The notes below the pieces were generated by a model. The model had not been told where the DNA came from. It saw nothing but the letters and a program-made list of their open reading frames with translations, and made no database searches. Shown here in pieces: positions 41,707 through 49,859 of a DNA stretch of 64,000 nt (positions within the stretch are counted from its first letter, which is position 1; each line of letters starts with the position of its first letter). Position numbers and translations under genes: made by a program. Source of the stretch: Phytohabitans houttuyneae (GTDB lineage: Bacteria > Actinomycetota > Actinomycetes > Mycobacteriales > Micromonosporaceae). The stretch covers positions 1,107,001-1,171,000 of the forward strand of contig NZ_BLPF01000001.1 in NCBI RefSeq assembly GCF_011764425.1, written 5' to 3'.

Positions 41707-42108
41707 ATGCCCAAGGAGCCGCTGGTCGCACCCGGCCTGGCCCCGCCCAACGGTCACTTCTCGCAGGCCACCGTCGCCGGGCCGGGCCGGTTCGTGTTCA
41801 TCTCCGGGATGACCGCGCGCCGGGCGGACGGCACGATCGCGGGCATCGGCGACATCACCGAGCAGACCCACCAGGTGTGCCGCAACCTGGCCGCCGCGGT
41901 CGAGGCGGCCGGCGGCACGCTGGACGACATCGCGCGGGTGGACGTGTACGTGCGGGACATCGGCGACTTCGCGGCGATCCACGCGGTGCGCCGGCGGTAC
42001 TTCACGGGCGAGCCGCCAGCATCCACAATGGTCGAGGTGTCGAGGTTCGTGCACGACGAGTACCTGATCGAGATCAACGCGATTGCCGTGCTGGGGGTCG
42101 AGGCGTGA
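41707..42108 (+). CDS. RidA/YjgF family protein
   Basis: The protein has 133 residues. NGHFSQATVAGPGRFVFISG is the standard N-terminal strand pair, DDIARVDVYVRDIGDF the middle, and PPASTMVEVSRFVHDEYLIE the C-terminal signature. RidA proteins hydrolyse reactive imines or enamines; some family members act as 2-aminomuconate deaminase. The neighbours suggest the latter kind of role in a ring-degrading or amino-acid pathway (inference). The last 4 bases overlap the amidohydrolase GTG. Confidence 0.9.
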   Translation: MPKEPLVAPGLAPPNGHFSQATVAGPGRFVFISGMTARRADGTIAGIGDITEQTHQVCRNLAAAVEAAGGTLDDIARVDVYVRDIGDFAAIHAVRRRYFTGEPPASTMVEVSRFVHDEYLIEINAIAVLGVEA

Positions 42109-43016
42109 GCGGGGTGGACGTCCACACGCACCTCGCGCCCGCGCTCGACCGGGTGTACACGGTGGACGGTCCGCCCGACCTCGCCGAACCGGAGCGGCTC
42201 GAGTCCTACCTGGACACCGCCGGCCTGTCCGGCGCGATCGTGTCCGTCCCCCCGCCGTACTACCGCCAGGACCTCACCGGCGGCGACGCCGTCGAGTGGG
42301 CCGCCGCAGTCAACGCCGGCCTCACCCGGCGCCTGTCCGGCCACTCCCGCCTGCGCGGCCTCGCGTACCTCCCGCTGCACGACCCGGCCGCGGCGCTCGA
42401 CGCGTACCAGGCGGCCGGCGACTCCGCGTGGGTGGGCGTGGTGGCCGGCGCGGGTGGCCGCTGCCCGTCGCTCGCCGACCCGGCGTACGAGCCGCTGTGG
42501 CGGGCCCTGGAGGCCGACGGCCGCGCGCTGATGCTGCACCCGGCCCAGTCCGCCGACCACCGCCTGGCCGACTTCTACCTGCACAACCTGCTGGGCAACC
42601 CGGTCGAGACCGCGGTCGCCGCCGCCCAGCTCGTCTTCGGCAACGTCCTGGCCCACCACCCGGGCCTGCGCGTCGTCCTCGTGCACGGCGGTGGCGTGGT
42701 GCCCGCGCTGGCCGGCCGTTGGGCGCGCGGCGTCGAGACCTCCCGGCCCGGCGTGCCCGAGCAGGACCTGGGGGTACGCGACGCGCTGCGCCGCTTCTGG
42801 GTGGACGGCCTGACGCACGACGCCACGATGGCGCGGGCCCTCGTCGAGGTCTTCGGCGCCGACAAGGTCCTGCTCGGCAGCGACTGGCCCTTTCCGATGG
42901 GCACCCCCGACCCGGCCGCCGCGCTCAACGCCTGCCCCGCGCTGGCCGGCGCCGGCATCGCCACGAAGGCCGCCACCGTCAACGCGGCCGCGGCCTTCGG
43001 CTGGTCAGCCGAGTAG
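42105..43016 (+). CDS. Amidohydrolase_2 family decarboxylase/hydrolase (ACMSD-like)
   Basis: The protein has 303 residues. The metal site starts with GVDVHTHLAP (HxH) immediately after the GTG. VVLVHGGGVVPALAGRWARG is the strand with the third His, and GSDWPFPMGTPDP holds the catalytic Asp, as in aminocarboxymuconate-semialdehyde decarboxylase and related enzymes. The product presumably acts on a small carboxylate or semialdehyde made by the cupin enzyme. The GTG overlaps the RidA stop. The 3' end overlaps the convergent Nudix gene by 12 bases. Confidence 0.88.
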   Translation: MSGVDVHTHLAPALDRVYTVDGPPDLAEPERLESYLDTAGLSGAIVSVPPPYYRQDLTGGDAVEWAAAVNAGLTRRLSGHSRLRGLAYLPLHDPAAALDAYQAAGDSAWVGVVAGAGGRCPSLADPAYEPLWRALEADGRALMLHPAQSADHRLADFYLHNLLGNPVETAVAAAQLVFGNVLAHHPGLRVVLVHGGGVVPALAGRWARGVETSRPGVPEQDLGVRDALRRFWVDGLTHDATMARALVEVFGADKVLLGSDWPFPMGTPDPAAALNACPALAGAGIATKAATVNAAAAFGWSAE

Positions 43017-43544
43017 CTCGGCCGCGCGGGCGAGCGTCTCGCGAAGGTTGTCCGGCCCGGCGAGCTCCTGGGCGTCCGGGATGGTGAGCCAGCGCAGATC
43101 GGCGCCGGGCTTCTCCGGCCGGGCCGCGTCGGGCGTGCCGGTGGCCAGCACGAAGCGCAGGTCTGCGTGCTCGTGCGCGGGCTCGGTCGCCGACGGGGTC
43201 ACCGACACCACCGCCACGTGCACGAGCCGCTCGTCGGGCCACGGCGTGAGGTCGGTGAGCCCGGTCTCCTCCTCACCCTCGCGGAGCGCGACCGCCAGCG
43301 GCGCGGTCTCGCCCGGGTCGCCGTGCCCGCCCACCTGCAGCCAGGCGCGCTGCCGGGCATGCCATCGCAGCAGCACGCGGCGGGTGGGCGGATGGACGAT
43401 GACGGCGGACGCGGTGACGTGCAGCGGCGTGTCCCGTGACCACGGATCTCCGCCGTGCGGCAGGTCGCGGACGCGGGCCACGTCGGCGGCCTCGGCGTCG
43501 GTGCGGGGCTTGTAACTGTCGAGCAGATCGGCGAGCGACTCCAC
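43005..43544 (-). CDS. Nudix hydrolase
   Basis: The protein has 179 residues. The Nudix box reads [20 protein letters not shown] followed by EETGL, one residue longer than the usual GX5EX7REUXEEXGU between the Glu and RE. The strand before it is [17 protein letters not shown]. Such enzymes hydrolyse nucleoside diphosphates linked to another moiety; the substrate cannot be told. It is convergent with the amidohydrolase gene and divergent from the lipoprotein gene, with a REP-like hairpin between the latter two. Confidence 0.88.
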   Translation of the reverse strand: MESLADLLDSYKPRTDAEAADVARVRDLPHGGDPWSRDTPLHVTASAVIVHPPTRRVLLRWHARQRAWLQVGGHGDPGETAPLAVALREGEEETGLTDLTPWPDERLVHVAVVSVTPSATEPAHEHADLRFVLATGTPDAARPEKPGADLRWLTIPDAQELAGPDNLRETLARAAELLG

Positions 43545-43564
43545 CCGACCACCCTAGAAGACGC

Positions 43565-43626
43565 GTTGATCAGGGACCTGGTGGGCGTGGCGGCCGGCGC
43601 GCCGCCACACGAACTCCCTGATCAAC
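43565..43626. repeat. REP-like hairpin, copy 2
   Basis: GTTGATCAGGGA pairs exactly with TCCCTGATCAAC, with an inner imperfect stem GTGGGCGTGGCGG/CCGCCACAC. It is related in sequence to the hairpin at 37008-37054. It lies in the divergent space between the Nudix and lipoprotein genes. Confidence 0.7.
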
Positions 43627-43680
43627 CCCGGTGGGCCGGGCGCCGGGAACCGACCGCCTCGCGCGCGACTCGGAACCGGC

Positions 43681-44193
43681 ATGAGACGCATCGCGGCGCT
43701 CGCCGCTGTCCTGGTCCTGGCGGCGTGCGACTCCGGAAAGCCGGCGGCCGAGCCCGCACCCGCGGCTCCGGCCACCTCGGCCGCGTCCGGCGCGGCCGCG
43801 GCCGCCACCCCGCCCACCTGCGCCGCGGACGTGCCGAGCCGGGTGCTGCCGGAGTGGGCGCGGACCGGGTTCAGCGAGGCCGAGCCGAAGATGCCGTTCG
43901 TGCTCGGCGACCGCGGCGACATCGTGGCGATCGTCTTCGGCTACCCGCTCTACGCGCCGACCCTGCCCGACCGCAGCAACAAGATCCTGTGGGTGTCCCG
44001 GGTCGAGCAGCAGGCGGGCGAGCCGCTGGAGATCGAGGCGCGGCTCGGCGGCACGGGCGACCCGGTCACCGAGAAGGTCTCTGGCGGCGCCGGCCCGTCG
44101 ATCATCGACCTCCCGAAGGCCGGCTGCTGGCACCTGCGGCTGAGCTGGTCCGGCCACACCGACACGATGCGCCTCACATACGAGGCGAATTAG
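43681..44193 (+). CDS. Secreted lipoprotein of unknown function
   Basis: The protein has 170 residues. The signal ends with the lipobox [10 protein letters not shown]. An Ala/Pro-rich linker follows, then a beta-rich domain with two cysteines (PPTCAADVP and KAGCWHLRL) and an ending, [19 protein letters not shown], like an immunoglobulin-type strand set. No specific family was recognised. It should be lipid-anchored outside the membrane. A perfect 17-bp tandem duplication spans its stop codon. Confidence 0.8.
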   Translation: MRRIAALAAVLVLAACDSGKPAAEPAPAAPATSAASGAAAAATPPTCAADVPSRVLPEWARTGFSEAEPKMPFVLGDRGDIVAIVFGYPLYAPTLPDRSNKILWVSRVEQQAGEPLEIEARLGGTGDPVTEKVSGGAGPSIIDLPKAGCWHLRLSWSGHTDTMRLTYEAN

Positions 44194-44214
44194 CTCACAT
44201 ACGAGGCGAAGTAG
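44173..44214 (+). repeat. Tandem 21-bp duplication across a stop codon
   Basis: CTCACATACGAGGCGAATTAG is followed at once by CTCACATACGAGGCGAAGTAG. The first copy encodes the last six residues plus stop of the lipoprotein; the second repeats the same reading frame with its own stop. Confidence 0.95.
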
Positions 44215-44249
44215 GAAGAAACCCGGGGAGGGCGGGGTTGCACGATCTT

Positions 44250-45245
44250 GTGATCGACGTACCCCTGTCCGTCCTCGACGTCGCGCCCGTCGCCGCCAGC
44301 GCCTCCTCCGGTGACGCCCTGCGCGCCACCACCGACCTGGCCCGTGCCGTCGAGCGGATGGGCTACCACCGCTTCTGGGTCGCCGAGCACCACAACATGC
44401 CGGCGATCGCGAGCTCCGCGCCCGCCGTGCTGATCGCCCACCTCGCCGCCGCCACCTCGACGATGCGGATCGGCTCGGGCGGCGTGATGCTCCCCAACCA
44501 CGCGCCGCTGGTGGTGGCCGAGCAGTTCGGCACGCTGGCCGCGCTCCACCCGGGCCGCATCGACCTGGGCATCGGGCGGGCGCCCGGCACCGACCAGGCG
44601 ACCGCGCTCGCGCTGCGCCGGACTGTTGAAGGGCTGTCGGCGGAGCAGTTCCCGCAGGAGCTGGCCGAGCTGATCAACATGTTCACCGGCGAGCAGCCGC
44701 GGCGGATCGTGGCCACGCCCGGCCTCGGCGAGAGCCCGGCGGTGTGGCTGCTCGGTTCGAGCGGGTTCAGCGCCCAGCTGGCCGGGATCCTGGGGCTGCC
44801 GTTCGCGTTCGCGCACCACTTCAGCGCCACGAACACCATCCCCGCGATGGCCCTGTACCGGGAGAGCTTCCGCCCCTCGCGCTGGCTGGACGAGCCGTAC
44901 GCGATGGTCGCCGTCGCCACCGTCTGCGCCGACACCGACGAGCGGGCCCAGTGGCTGGCCCGGCCGAGCGCGCTGTCGTTCCTGCGCCTGCGCCAGGGGC
45001 GGCCGGAGGCGCTCGCCTCGCCCGAGGAGGCGGCCGCGTACCCGTACACGGACATCGAGCGGGACTTCATGGCCGAGCGCTGGGAGGGGCAGGCGATCGG
45101 CTCGCCCGAGACGGTCCGCGGCGCGCTGGAGGACCTGATGGCGAAGACCCGCGCTGACGAGCTGATGCTCACCGCGCTGGTCTACGACGTCGAGGACCGG
45201 ATCCGCTCGTTCGAGCTGGCGAAGAAGGCGATCACCGAGAGCTGA
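44250..45245 (+). CDS. LLM-class flavin-dependent oxidoreductase
   Basis: The protein has about 331 residues. The start [13 protein letters not shown] and the following [20 protein letters not shown] are diagnostic of the bacterial-luciferase-like group near alkanal monooxygenase (MsnO8-type). [19 protein letters not shown] and [14 protein letters not shown] bind flavin, and the C-terminal [19 protein letters not shown] closes the barrel. It oxidises a small organic substrate with reduced flavin in the cytoplasm. GTG at 44250 was chosen; TTG at 44238, 5 bases after a GGGGAGG ribosome site, is an equally good start. Confidence 0.87.
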   Translation: MIDVPLSVLDVAPVAASASSGDALRATTDLARAVERMGYHRFWVAEHHNMPAIASSAPAVLIAHLAAATSTMRIGSGGVMLPNHAPLVVAEQFGTLAALHPGRIDLGIGRAPGTDQATALALRRTVEGLSAEQFPQELAELINMFTGEQPRRIVATPGLGESPAVWLLGSSGFSAQLAGILGLPFAFAHHFSATNTIPAMALYRESFRPSRWLDEPYAMVAVATVCADTDERAQWLARPSALSFLRLRQGRPEALASPEEAAAYPYTDIERDFMAERWEGQAIGSPETVRGALEDLMAKTRADELMLTALVYDVEDRIRSFELAKKAITES

Positions 45246-45409
45246 GGGCCGCCGGCCGCCCTGACAACGATGGTCATCACCGAAACAACAACGTCATCGA
45301 TACGTCACCGGCCCGCACCAGGGAAGGCTCTACTCTTCTACATGTGGGCGCGGGGCCGCCGGAATCGTGGGGCCGGCGATACGCGAACACGGTGCGTAAA
45401 GCACCGCAG

Positions 45410-45443
45410 TGCCGGCGGGGATAGGTGCCCATCCCCGCCGGCA
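45410..45443. terminator. Bidirectional terminator hairpin
   Basis: A perfect 12-bp stem (TGCCGGCGGGGA and complement) with a 10-base loop lies in the convergent space between the flavin oxidoreductase and PL11 genes. The rest of the 214-base gap shows no feature I can support. Confidence 0.75.
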
Positions 45444-45459
45444 CATTCGCGTCCGGCAC

Positions 45460-47733
45460 CTACCTCAGGTAGACGTTCGGCTGGGGCGGCGTCGCCATCC
45501 CGTTCCCGATGAAGAAGCTCGGGTGCGGCGGCTGGTTGTACGCGGTGTTCTGCCACGCGATGGCGACCCGGTACTGCGCGTCGTGCATCAGCGTGTGGAT
45601 TCGCCGGTCGGTGACGGTCGGCGTCGAGTAGATCCGCAGCGCGGTGTTGCCGGAGGTGCGCCAGATGACCTCCTCGCGCCAGTCGCCGAGGATGTCGCCG
45701 GAGAGCGCCGGCGTGGCCTTCGTGCCGTTGTTCGACGCCACGCCCGAGCCGTCGAGCAGCCGCGTGTCCGACGACGTGCCGTACTTGTCGATCCGGGTCT
45801 GGTCGAGCAGCTCGCGCACCGGGTCGCCGTCCCACCAGATCAGGAAGTTGGCCGACGACGGCTTGCGCCCGACGTTCGCGCCGCTGGTGCTGCGCAGGCC
45901 GTCGACGCCCGAGGACCACAGCTCGGCGCCCGCGTTGCCGGCGTACACGTCACCGGCCACGCCACGGCCGTTGTCGCAGCCGCAGACCGGCGCGGTCCAG
46001 ATGTTCTGCCCGGTACCGGCGTGGATGTCCATCGCCGGCGAAGTGGTGGGCTCGTGCACGGTGAAGATCTCGACGCCGGCGCGCGAGGGGACGAGGTCGC
46101 CGACGTGCAGCGCGTCGCCGTGCCCGAACCCGGTGCGGTACATGAACGCGCCGTTGTCGTCGATGGTCGCCGAGCCGTACACGACCTCCTGGCGGTTGTC
46201 GCCGTCGACGTCCGCGATCGACAGGTTGTGGTTGCCCTGGCCGTACGCGCCGACGTTGCTGTTGCCGGAGTCGTACGTCCAGCGCCGCACAAGGCTGCCG
46301 TTGCGGAAGTCCCACGCCACCACGACCGCGCGGGTGTAGTAGCCGCGCGCCATGATCAGCGAAGGCCGGGTCCCGTCGAGGTAGGCGGTACCGGCCAGGA
46401 AGCGGTCCACGCGGTTGCCGTACGAGTCGCCCCACGAGGAGACGGTGCCGCGGGCCGGCTCGTAGTTGACCGTGGAGAGCGCGGCGCCGGTGCGCCCGTC
46501 GAACATCGTGAGGAACTCCGGACCGCTCAGGATGTACCCGTCGCCGTTGCGGTGGTTCGCCGACGCGCTGCCGATCACCTGGCCGGTGCCGGAGCGGGTG
46601 CCGTCGGCGGTCTTCATGGCCACCTCGGCGTCGCCGTCACCGTCGTAGTCGTACACCTGGAACTGGGTGTAGTGCGCGCCCGCGCGGATGTTGACGCCCA
46701 GGTCGATCCGCCACATCCGCGAGCCGTTCAGCCGGTACGCGTCGATGTAGACGTTGCCGGTCACGCCGGCCTGCGAGTTGTCCTTGGCGTTGTCCGGGTC
46801 CCACTTGAGCACGATCTCGTACTGCCCGTCGCCGTCCAGGTCGCCGACCGACGCGTCGTTCGCCGAGTAGCCGCTGGCCGGGGACTGGATCGGCACGTCG
46901 AGGTACCCGTTGGCGAACGAGAGGGAGGCCTCGGAGGCGTCCTGCTCGGTGCCGTTCACGACCGCCCGGACGGTGTACGACGCGTTCGCCGCCGCCCCGC
47001 TGTCCAGGTAGTTGGTCGAGTTGGTGATCGGGGTCGAGTTCACCTTCGTGCCGGCCCGGTACACGTTGAACCCGGTGCTCGCCGACTCGGTGCCCAGCAG
47101 GCGCCACGACACGAGGTTGGCCGACCCGGAACGCACGCTGATCAGGCCCCGGTTGAGGTCCTCCATCTGCTTGGCGTTGCCGGACGGCGGCGGCGGGCTG
47201 GTCGGGGGCGGTGTCGTGGGAGGCGGAGCCGTGGTCGGCGGCGCGGTGGTCGGCGGCGCCGTGGTCGGGTTGCCCGTGGTCGGCGGGGCGCCGGTGGTCG
47301 GGCCGACCGCGCCGGTGCAGGTCGTGCCGTTGAGCGCGAACGACGCCGGCACCGGGTTGGAGCTGTTGTTCCACGAGCCGTTGAAGCCGAACGACGCGGT
47401 CGCGTTCGTCGCGATCGCACCGTTGTAGCCCACGTTTGTCGCGGTGACCTGCGACCCGCTCTGCGTCACGGTGGCGTTCCACGCCTGGGTGACGGTCTGG
47501 CCGGCGGTGTACGACCAGACCAGCGACCAGCCGTTGACCGGGTCGCCGAGGTTGGTGATTGTCACGTTGGCACCGAAGCCGCCCTGCCACTGGCTGGCGA
47601 CGGCGTAGTCGACCCGGCAGCCCGCGGCGGCGGACGCGGAGGTCGCGACCACGGCGGCGAGCACGCCGGCGCCGGCCACCGATCCGGCGAGGGTGGCGGA
47701 AAGCAGCGCGACGCGCCGCCTGGAAGTAAGCAT
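45460..47733 (-). CDS. Secreted CBM2-PL11 rhamnogalacturonan lyase
   Basis: The protein has 757 residues. A signal peptide ends near ASASAA. A CBM2 module (about 37-140) is followed by a Pro/Thr-rich linker (GAPPTTGNPTTAPPTT) and a PL11 lyase domain (about 185-757): MEDLNRGLISVRSGSANLVS, NDASVGDLDGDGQYEIVLKW, DYDGDGDAEVAMKTADG with calcium-binding Asp clusters, NHNLSIADVDGDNRQEVVYG and GDILGDWREEVIWRTSG. PL11 enzymes cut the pectin rhamnogalacturonan I backbone outside the cell by beta-elimination. GGAG about 8 bases before the ATG. A promoter with a palindromic operator lies upstream. Confidence 0.92.
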   Translation of the reverse strand: MLTSRRRVALLSATLAGSVAGAGVLAAVVATSASAAAGCRVDYAVASQWQGGFGANVTITNLGDPVNGWSLVWSYTAGQTVTQAWNATVTQSGSQVTATNVGYNGAIATNATASFGFNGSWNNSSNPVPASFALNGTTCTGAVGPTTGAPPTTGNPTTAPPTTAPPTTAPPPTTPPPTSPPPPSGNAKQMEDLNRGLISVRSGSANLVSWRLLGTESASTGFNVYRAGTKVNSTPITNSTNYLDSGAAANASYTVRAVVNGTEQDASEASLSFANGYLDVPIQSPASGYSANDASVGDLDGDGQYEIVLKWDPDNAKDNSQAGVTGNVYIDAYRLNGSRMWRIDLGVNIRAGAHYTQFQVYDYDGDGDAEVAMKTADGTRSGTGQVIGSASANHRNGDGYILSGPEFLTMFDGRTGAALSTVNYEPARGTVSSWGDSYGNRVDRFLAGTAYLDGTRPSLIMARGYYTRAVVVAWDFRNGSLVRRWTYDSGNSNVGAYGQGNHNLSIADVDGDNRQEVVYGSATIDDNGAFMYRTGFGHGDALHVGDLVPSRAGVEIFTVHEPTTSPAMDIHAGTGQNIWTAPVCGCDNGRGVAGDVYAGNAGAELWSSGVDGLRSTSGANVGRKPSSANFLIWWDGDPVRELLDQTRIDKYGTSSDTRLLDGSGVASNNGTKATPALSGDILGDWREEVIWRTSGNTALRIYSTPTVTDRRIHTLMHDAQYRVAIAWQNTAYNQPPHPSFFIGNGMATPPQPNVYLR

Positions 47734-47785
47734 GCAGAGACTCCATTGAGGACGGGCGGCGTGCCCAGCGCCGCCGCGAAAGGGG

Positions 47786-47797
47786 TGAACCGGTTCA
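47786..47797. promoter_or_regulatory. LacI-type palindrome in the PL11 leader
   Basis: TGAACCGGTTCA is a perfect 12-bp palindrome about 35 bases downstream of the inferred -10 box, with the central CG typical of LacI-family operators. Confidence 0.5.
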
Positions 47798-47830
47798 ACC
47801 CGGCCCCGTACCGCTCCCTGCGTACCGCCG

Positions 47831-47859
47831 ATCGTAGGGCAAGCCCTTTCCTCAGACAA
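47831..47859 (-). promoter_or_regulatory. Promoter of the PL11 gene
   Basis: On the minus strand TTGTCT (47854-47859) and TACGAT (47831-47836) are 17 bases apart, a good fit to a housekeeping sigma promoter. Confidence 0.5.
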
Positions 47860-47871
47860 TATCGAAAGGTT

Positions 47872-49775
47872 TCAGTTTGTCTCGCGGATCACCGCCCACC
47901 CGCCGGCCGGCACTTCCACGGCGCCGTCCACGGGCTTGCCGGTCACCAGGTCGGTCCCCTGCGCCGGCACCGCGCGCGCCTCGGCACCGTGGTTGAACGC
48001 GAAGAGCCAGCCCGCGTGCCGGGCCCGGCGGCGCACCAGCTCCAGCTCGGCCGCCCCCTCGCGCACCGGGATGCCGGCCGCCTCGGCGAGCAGCTCGCCG
48101 TACGCGCCGCCGTCGAGCGGGGTCGAGAGGTACCAGGCCGTGCCCGCGCCGAAGCGGTGCCGGGTGACGCCGGGGCGGACCTGCACCGCCCCGGCCAGGC
48201 GCACGTCCTCGGCCCAGCCGGACGGCGTCGGGCGGAACTCCTCCACCCGCACCCCCAGCACCTCGCGCAACGCGCCCGGATAGCCGCCGAGCCGCACCCG
48301 CCCGTACTCGTCGGCGACCCCGGACAGGTACGTCGCGACGAGCCGCCCGCCACCGTCCACATAGGTCCGCACCGCCGCGGCCGCCGCGTCGGACATCAGG
48401 TAGTGGGCGGGCAGGACCAGCAGCTGGTACGGCAGCGGCCCGCCCCGGTCGAGCGACACGAAGTCGGCCGTGACGCCCACCCGCCACAGTGCCCGGTGCG
48501 CGGTCCGCACCTCGGCCAGGTAGTCGATGCCGTCCCAGGGCAGGCCGGGACCCGAAAGCGCCCACCACGACGCGGCGTCCCAGGCGACCGCCACGGACGC
48601 CTCGACCGCGCCGGCGTCCACCTCGGAGAGCCGCCCGAGCGCCGCACCGAGCTCGACGGTCTCGCGGTACACCCTGCTGTCCGGTCCGGCGTGCGGCACC
48701 AGCGCGGAGTGGAAGCGCTCGGCGCCGCCGCGCGGCGCCCGCCACTGGAAGAACATCGCACCGCGCGAGCCGCGTGCCACGTGCGACAGGCTGTGCCGGG
48801 CCATCCGGCCGGGCTCCTTGGCGTGCATGCGGCCGCCCTCGTAGATCAGGTTGGGCGCGCTCTCCATCAGCAGCCACGGGCGCCCGCCGGACCAGCAACG
48901 GGCGAGGTCGGCGGCGAACGCGGTCTCCTCCTCGGCGCCCGGCCCGGAGTCGGACGGGTAGTGGTCGACCGCCACCACGTCCACCTCGCGAGACCAGCGC
49001 GCGTGGTCGACCGGCACCCAGCCGCCGAAGACGTAGTTCGTGGTGATCGGCACGTCCGGAGTGGCGGTGCGCAGGATGTCCCGCTGCTCGGTGTACGCGG
49101 CCAGCAGCTCGTCCGACCAGAACCGCTTGAAGTCGAGCACCTGACCGGGGTTGGGCAGGTACTGGGTGGCGCGCGGCGGGAAGACGTACGCCCAGTCGGC
49201 GTAGTGCTGGCTCCAGAACGCCGTGGTCCACGCGTCGTTGAGCGCGTCGAGCGTGCGGTAGCGCTCGCGCAGCCAGCCCCGGAACGCGGCCGCCGCGTGG
49301 TCGCAGTGGCAGGTCGTGCCGTACTCGTTGTGCACGTGCCAGAGCGCGAGGGCCGGGTGGTCCGCGTACCGGCGGGCCAGCTCCCGCGCGATCCGCCGGG
49401 CGGCCTCGCGGTAGGCCGGTGCGCTCGCGCAGTACGTGTCCCGGCTGCCGTGCAGCAGGCGGGTGCCGTCCGCGCGTACCGGCAGCGCTTCGGGGTGGGC
49501 CAGGCTGAACCACGGCGGTGGCGAGGCGGTCGGCGTGGCCAGCGCGACCTTGACCCCGCCGGCCTCGAGCAGGTCGAGCACCCGGTCCAGCCAGCCGAAC
49601 GTGTACCGCCCCTCCTCCGGCTCCAGCCGCGACCAGGCGAAGACTCCGACGCTGACCAGGTTGACGCCGGCCCGCCGCATGAGCGCCACGTCCTCGCGCC
49701 AGACGTCCTCGGTCCACTGCTCGGGTTGTAGTCCCCGCCGTAGCACAGCCCCTCGACCCCGCGCGGCCATCTCAT
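47872..49775 (-). CDS. GH42 beta-galactosidase (N-terminus shifted in frame)
   Basis: A clean frame of 632 residues from ATG at 49770 carries nearly all of a GH42 enzyme: ALWHVHNEYGTTCHCDHAAA with acid/base Glu149 and Cys residues of the zinc site, and WLLMESAPNLI with nucleophile Glu303. The trimerisation and C-terminal domains are intact. The expected N-terminus (MRWPRGVEGLCYGGDYNP) is in another frame starting at ATG 49775 and joins EQWTEDVWRED if one base is added at the CGGG at 49722-49725. GH42 enzymes release galactose from pectic or other galactans in the cytoplasm. It may be translated without its true N-terminus or the base may be missing by error. Confidence 0.85.
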
Positions 49776-49822
49776 CGGCGCTCCTCGTTCGCTGCCGGGT
49801 CGCGCCCGAAGCGCGGCCCTCA

Positions 49823-49858
49823 TTGACAGTTTGTTGGGTTAGACGAAAAACTAACCCA
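49823..49858 (+). promoter_or_regulatory. Promoter with overlapping operator at the GH31 start
   Basis: TTGACA at 49823-49828 lies upstream of the inverted repeat TGGGTTAG-N8-CTAACCCA (49835-49858), which ends one base before the GH31 ATG. No ribosome site fits between, so the mRNA may be leaderless. The repeat shares TAGACGAA and ACTAAC with the site before the ROK gene. Confidence 0.55.
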
Positions 49859-49859
49859 C

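Noticed and set aside
45409-49731. A very long open frame on the plus strand (about 1440 codons) opposite the PL11 and GH42 genes
   Set aside because: Its product is a low-complexity Val/Arg/Gly/Asp sequence without domains, and it is antisense to two genes with clear catalytic motifs. Long antisense frames are expected in this GC range.
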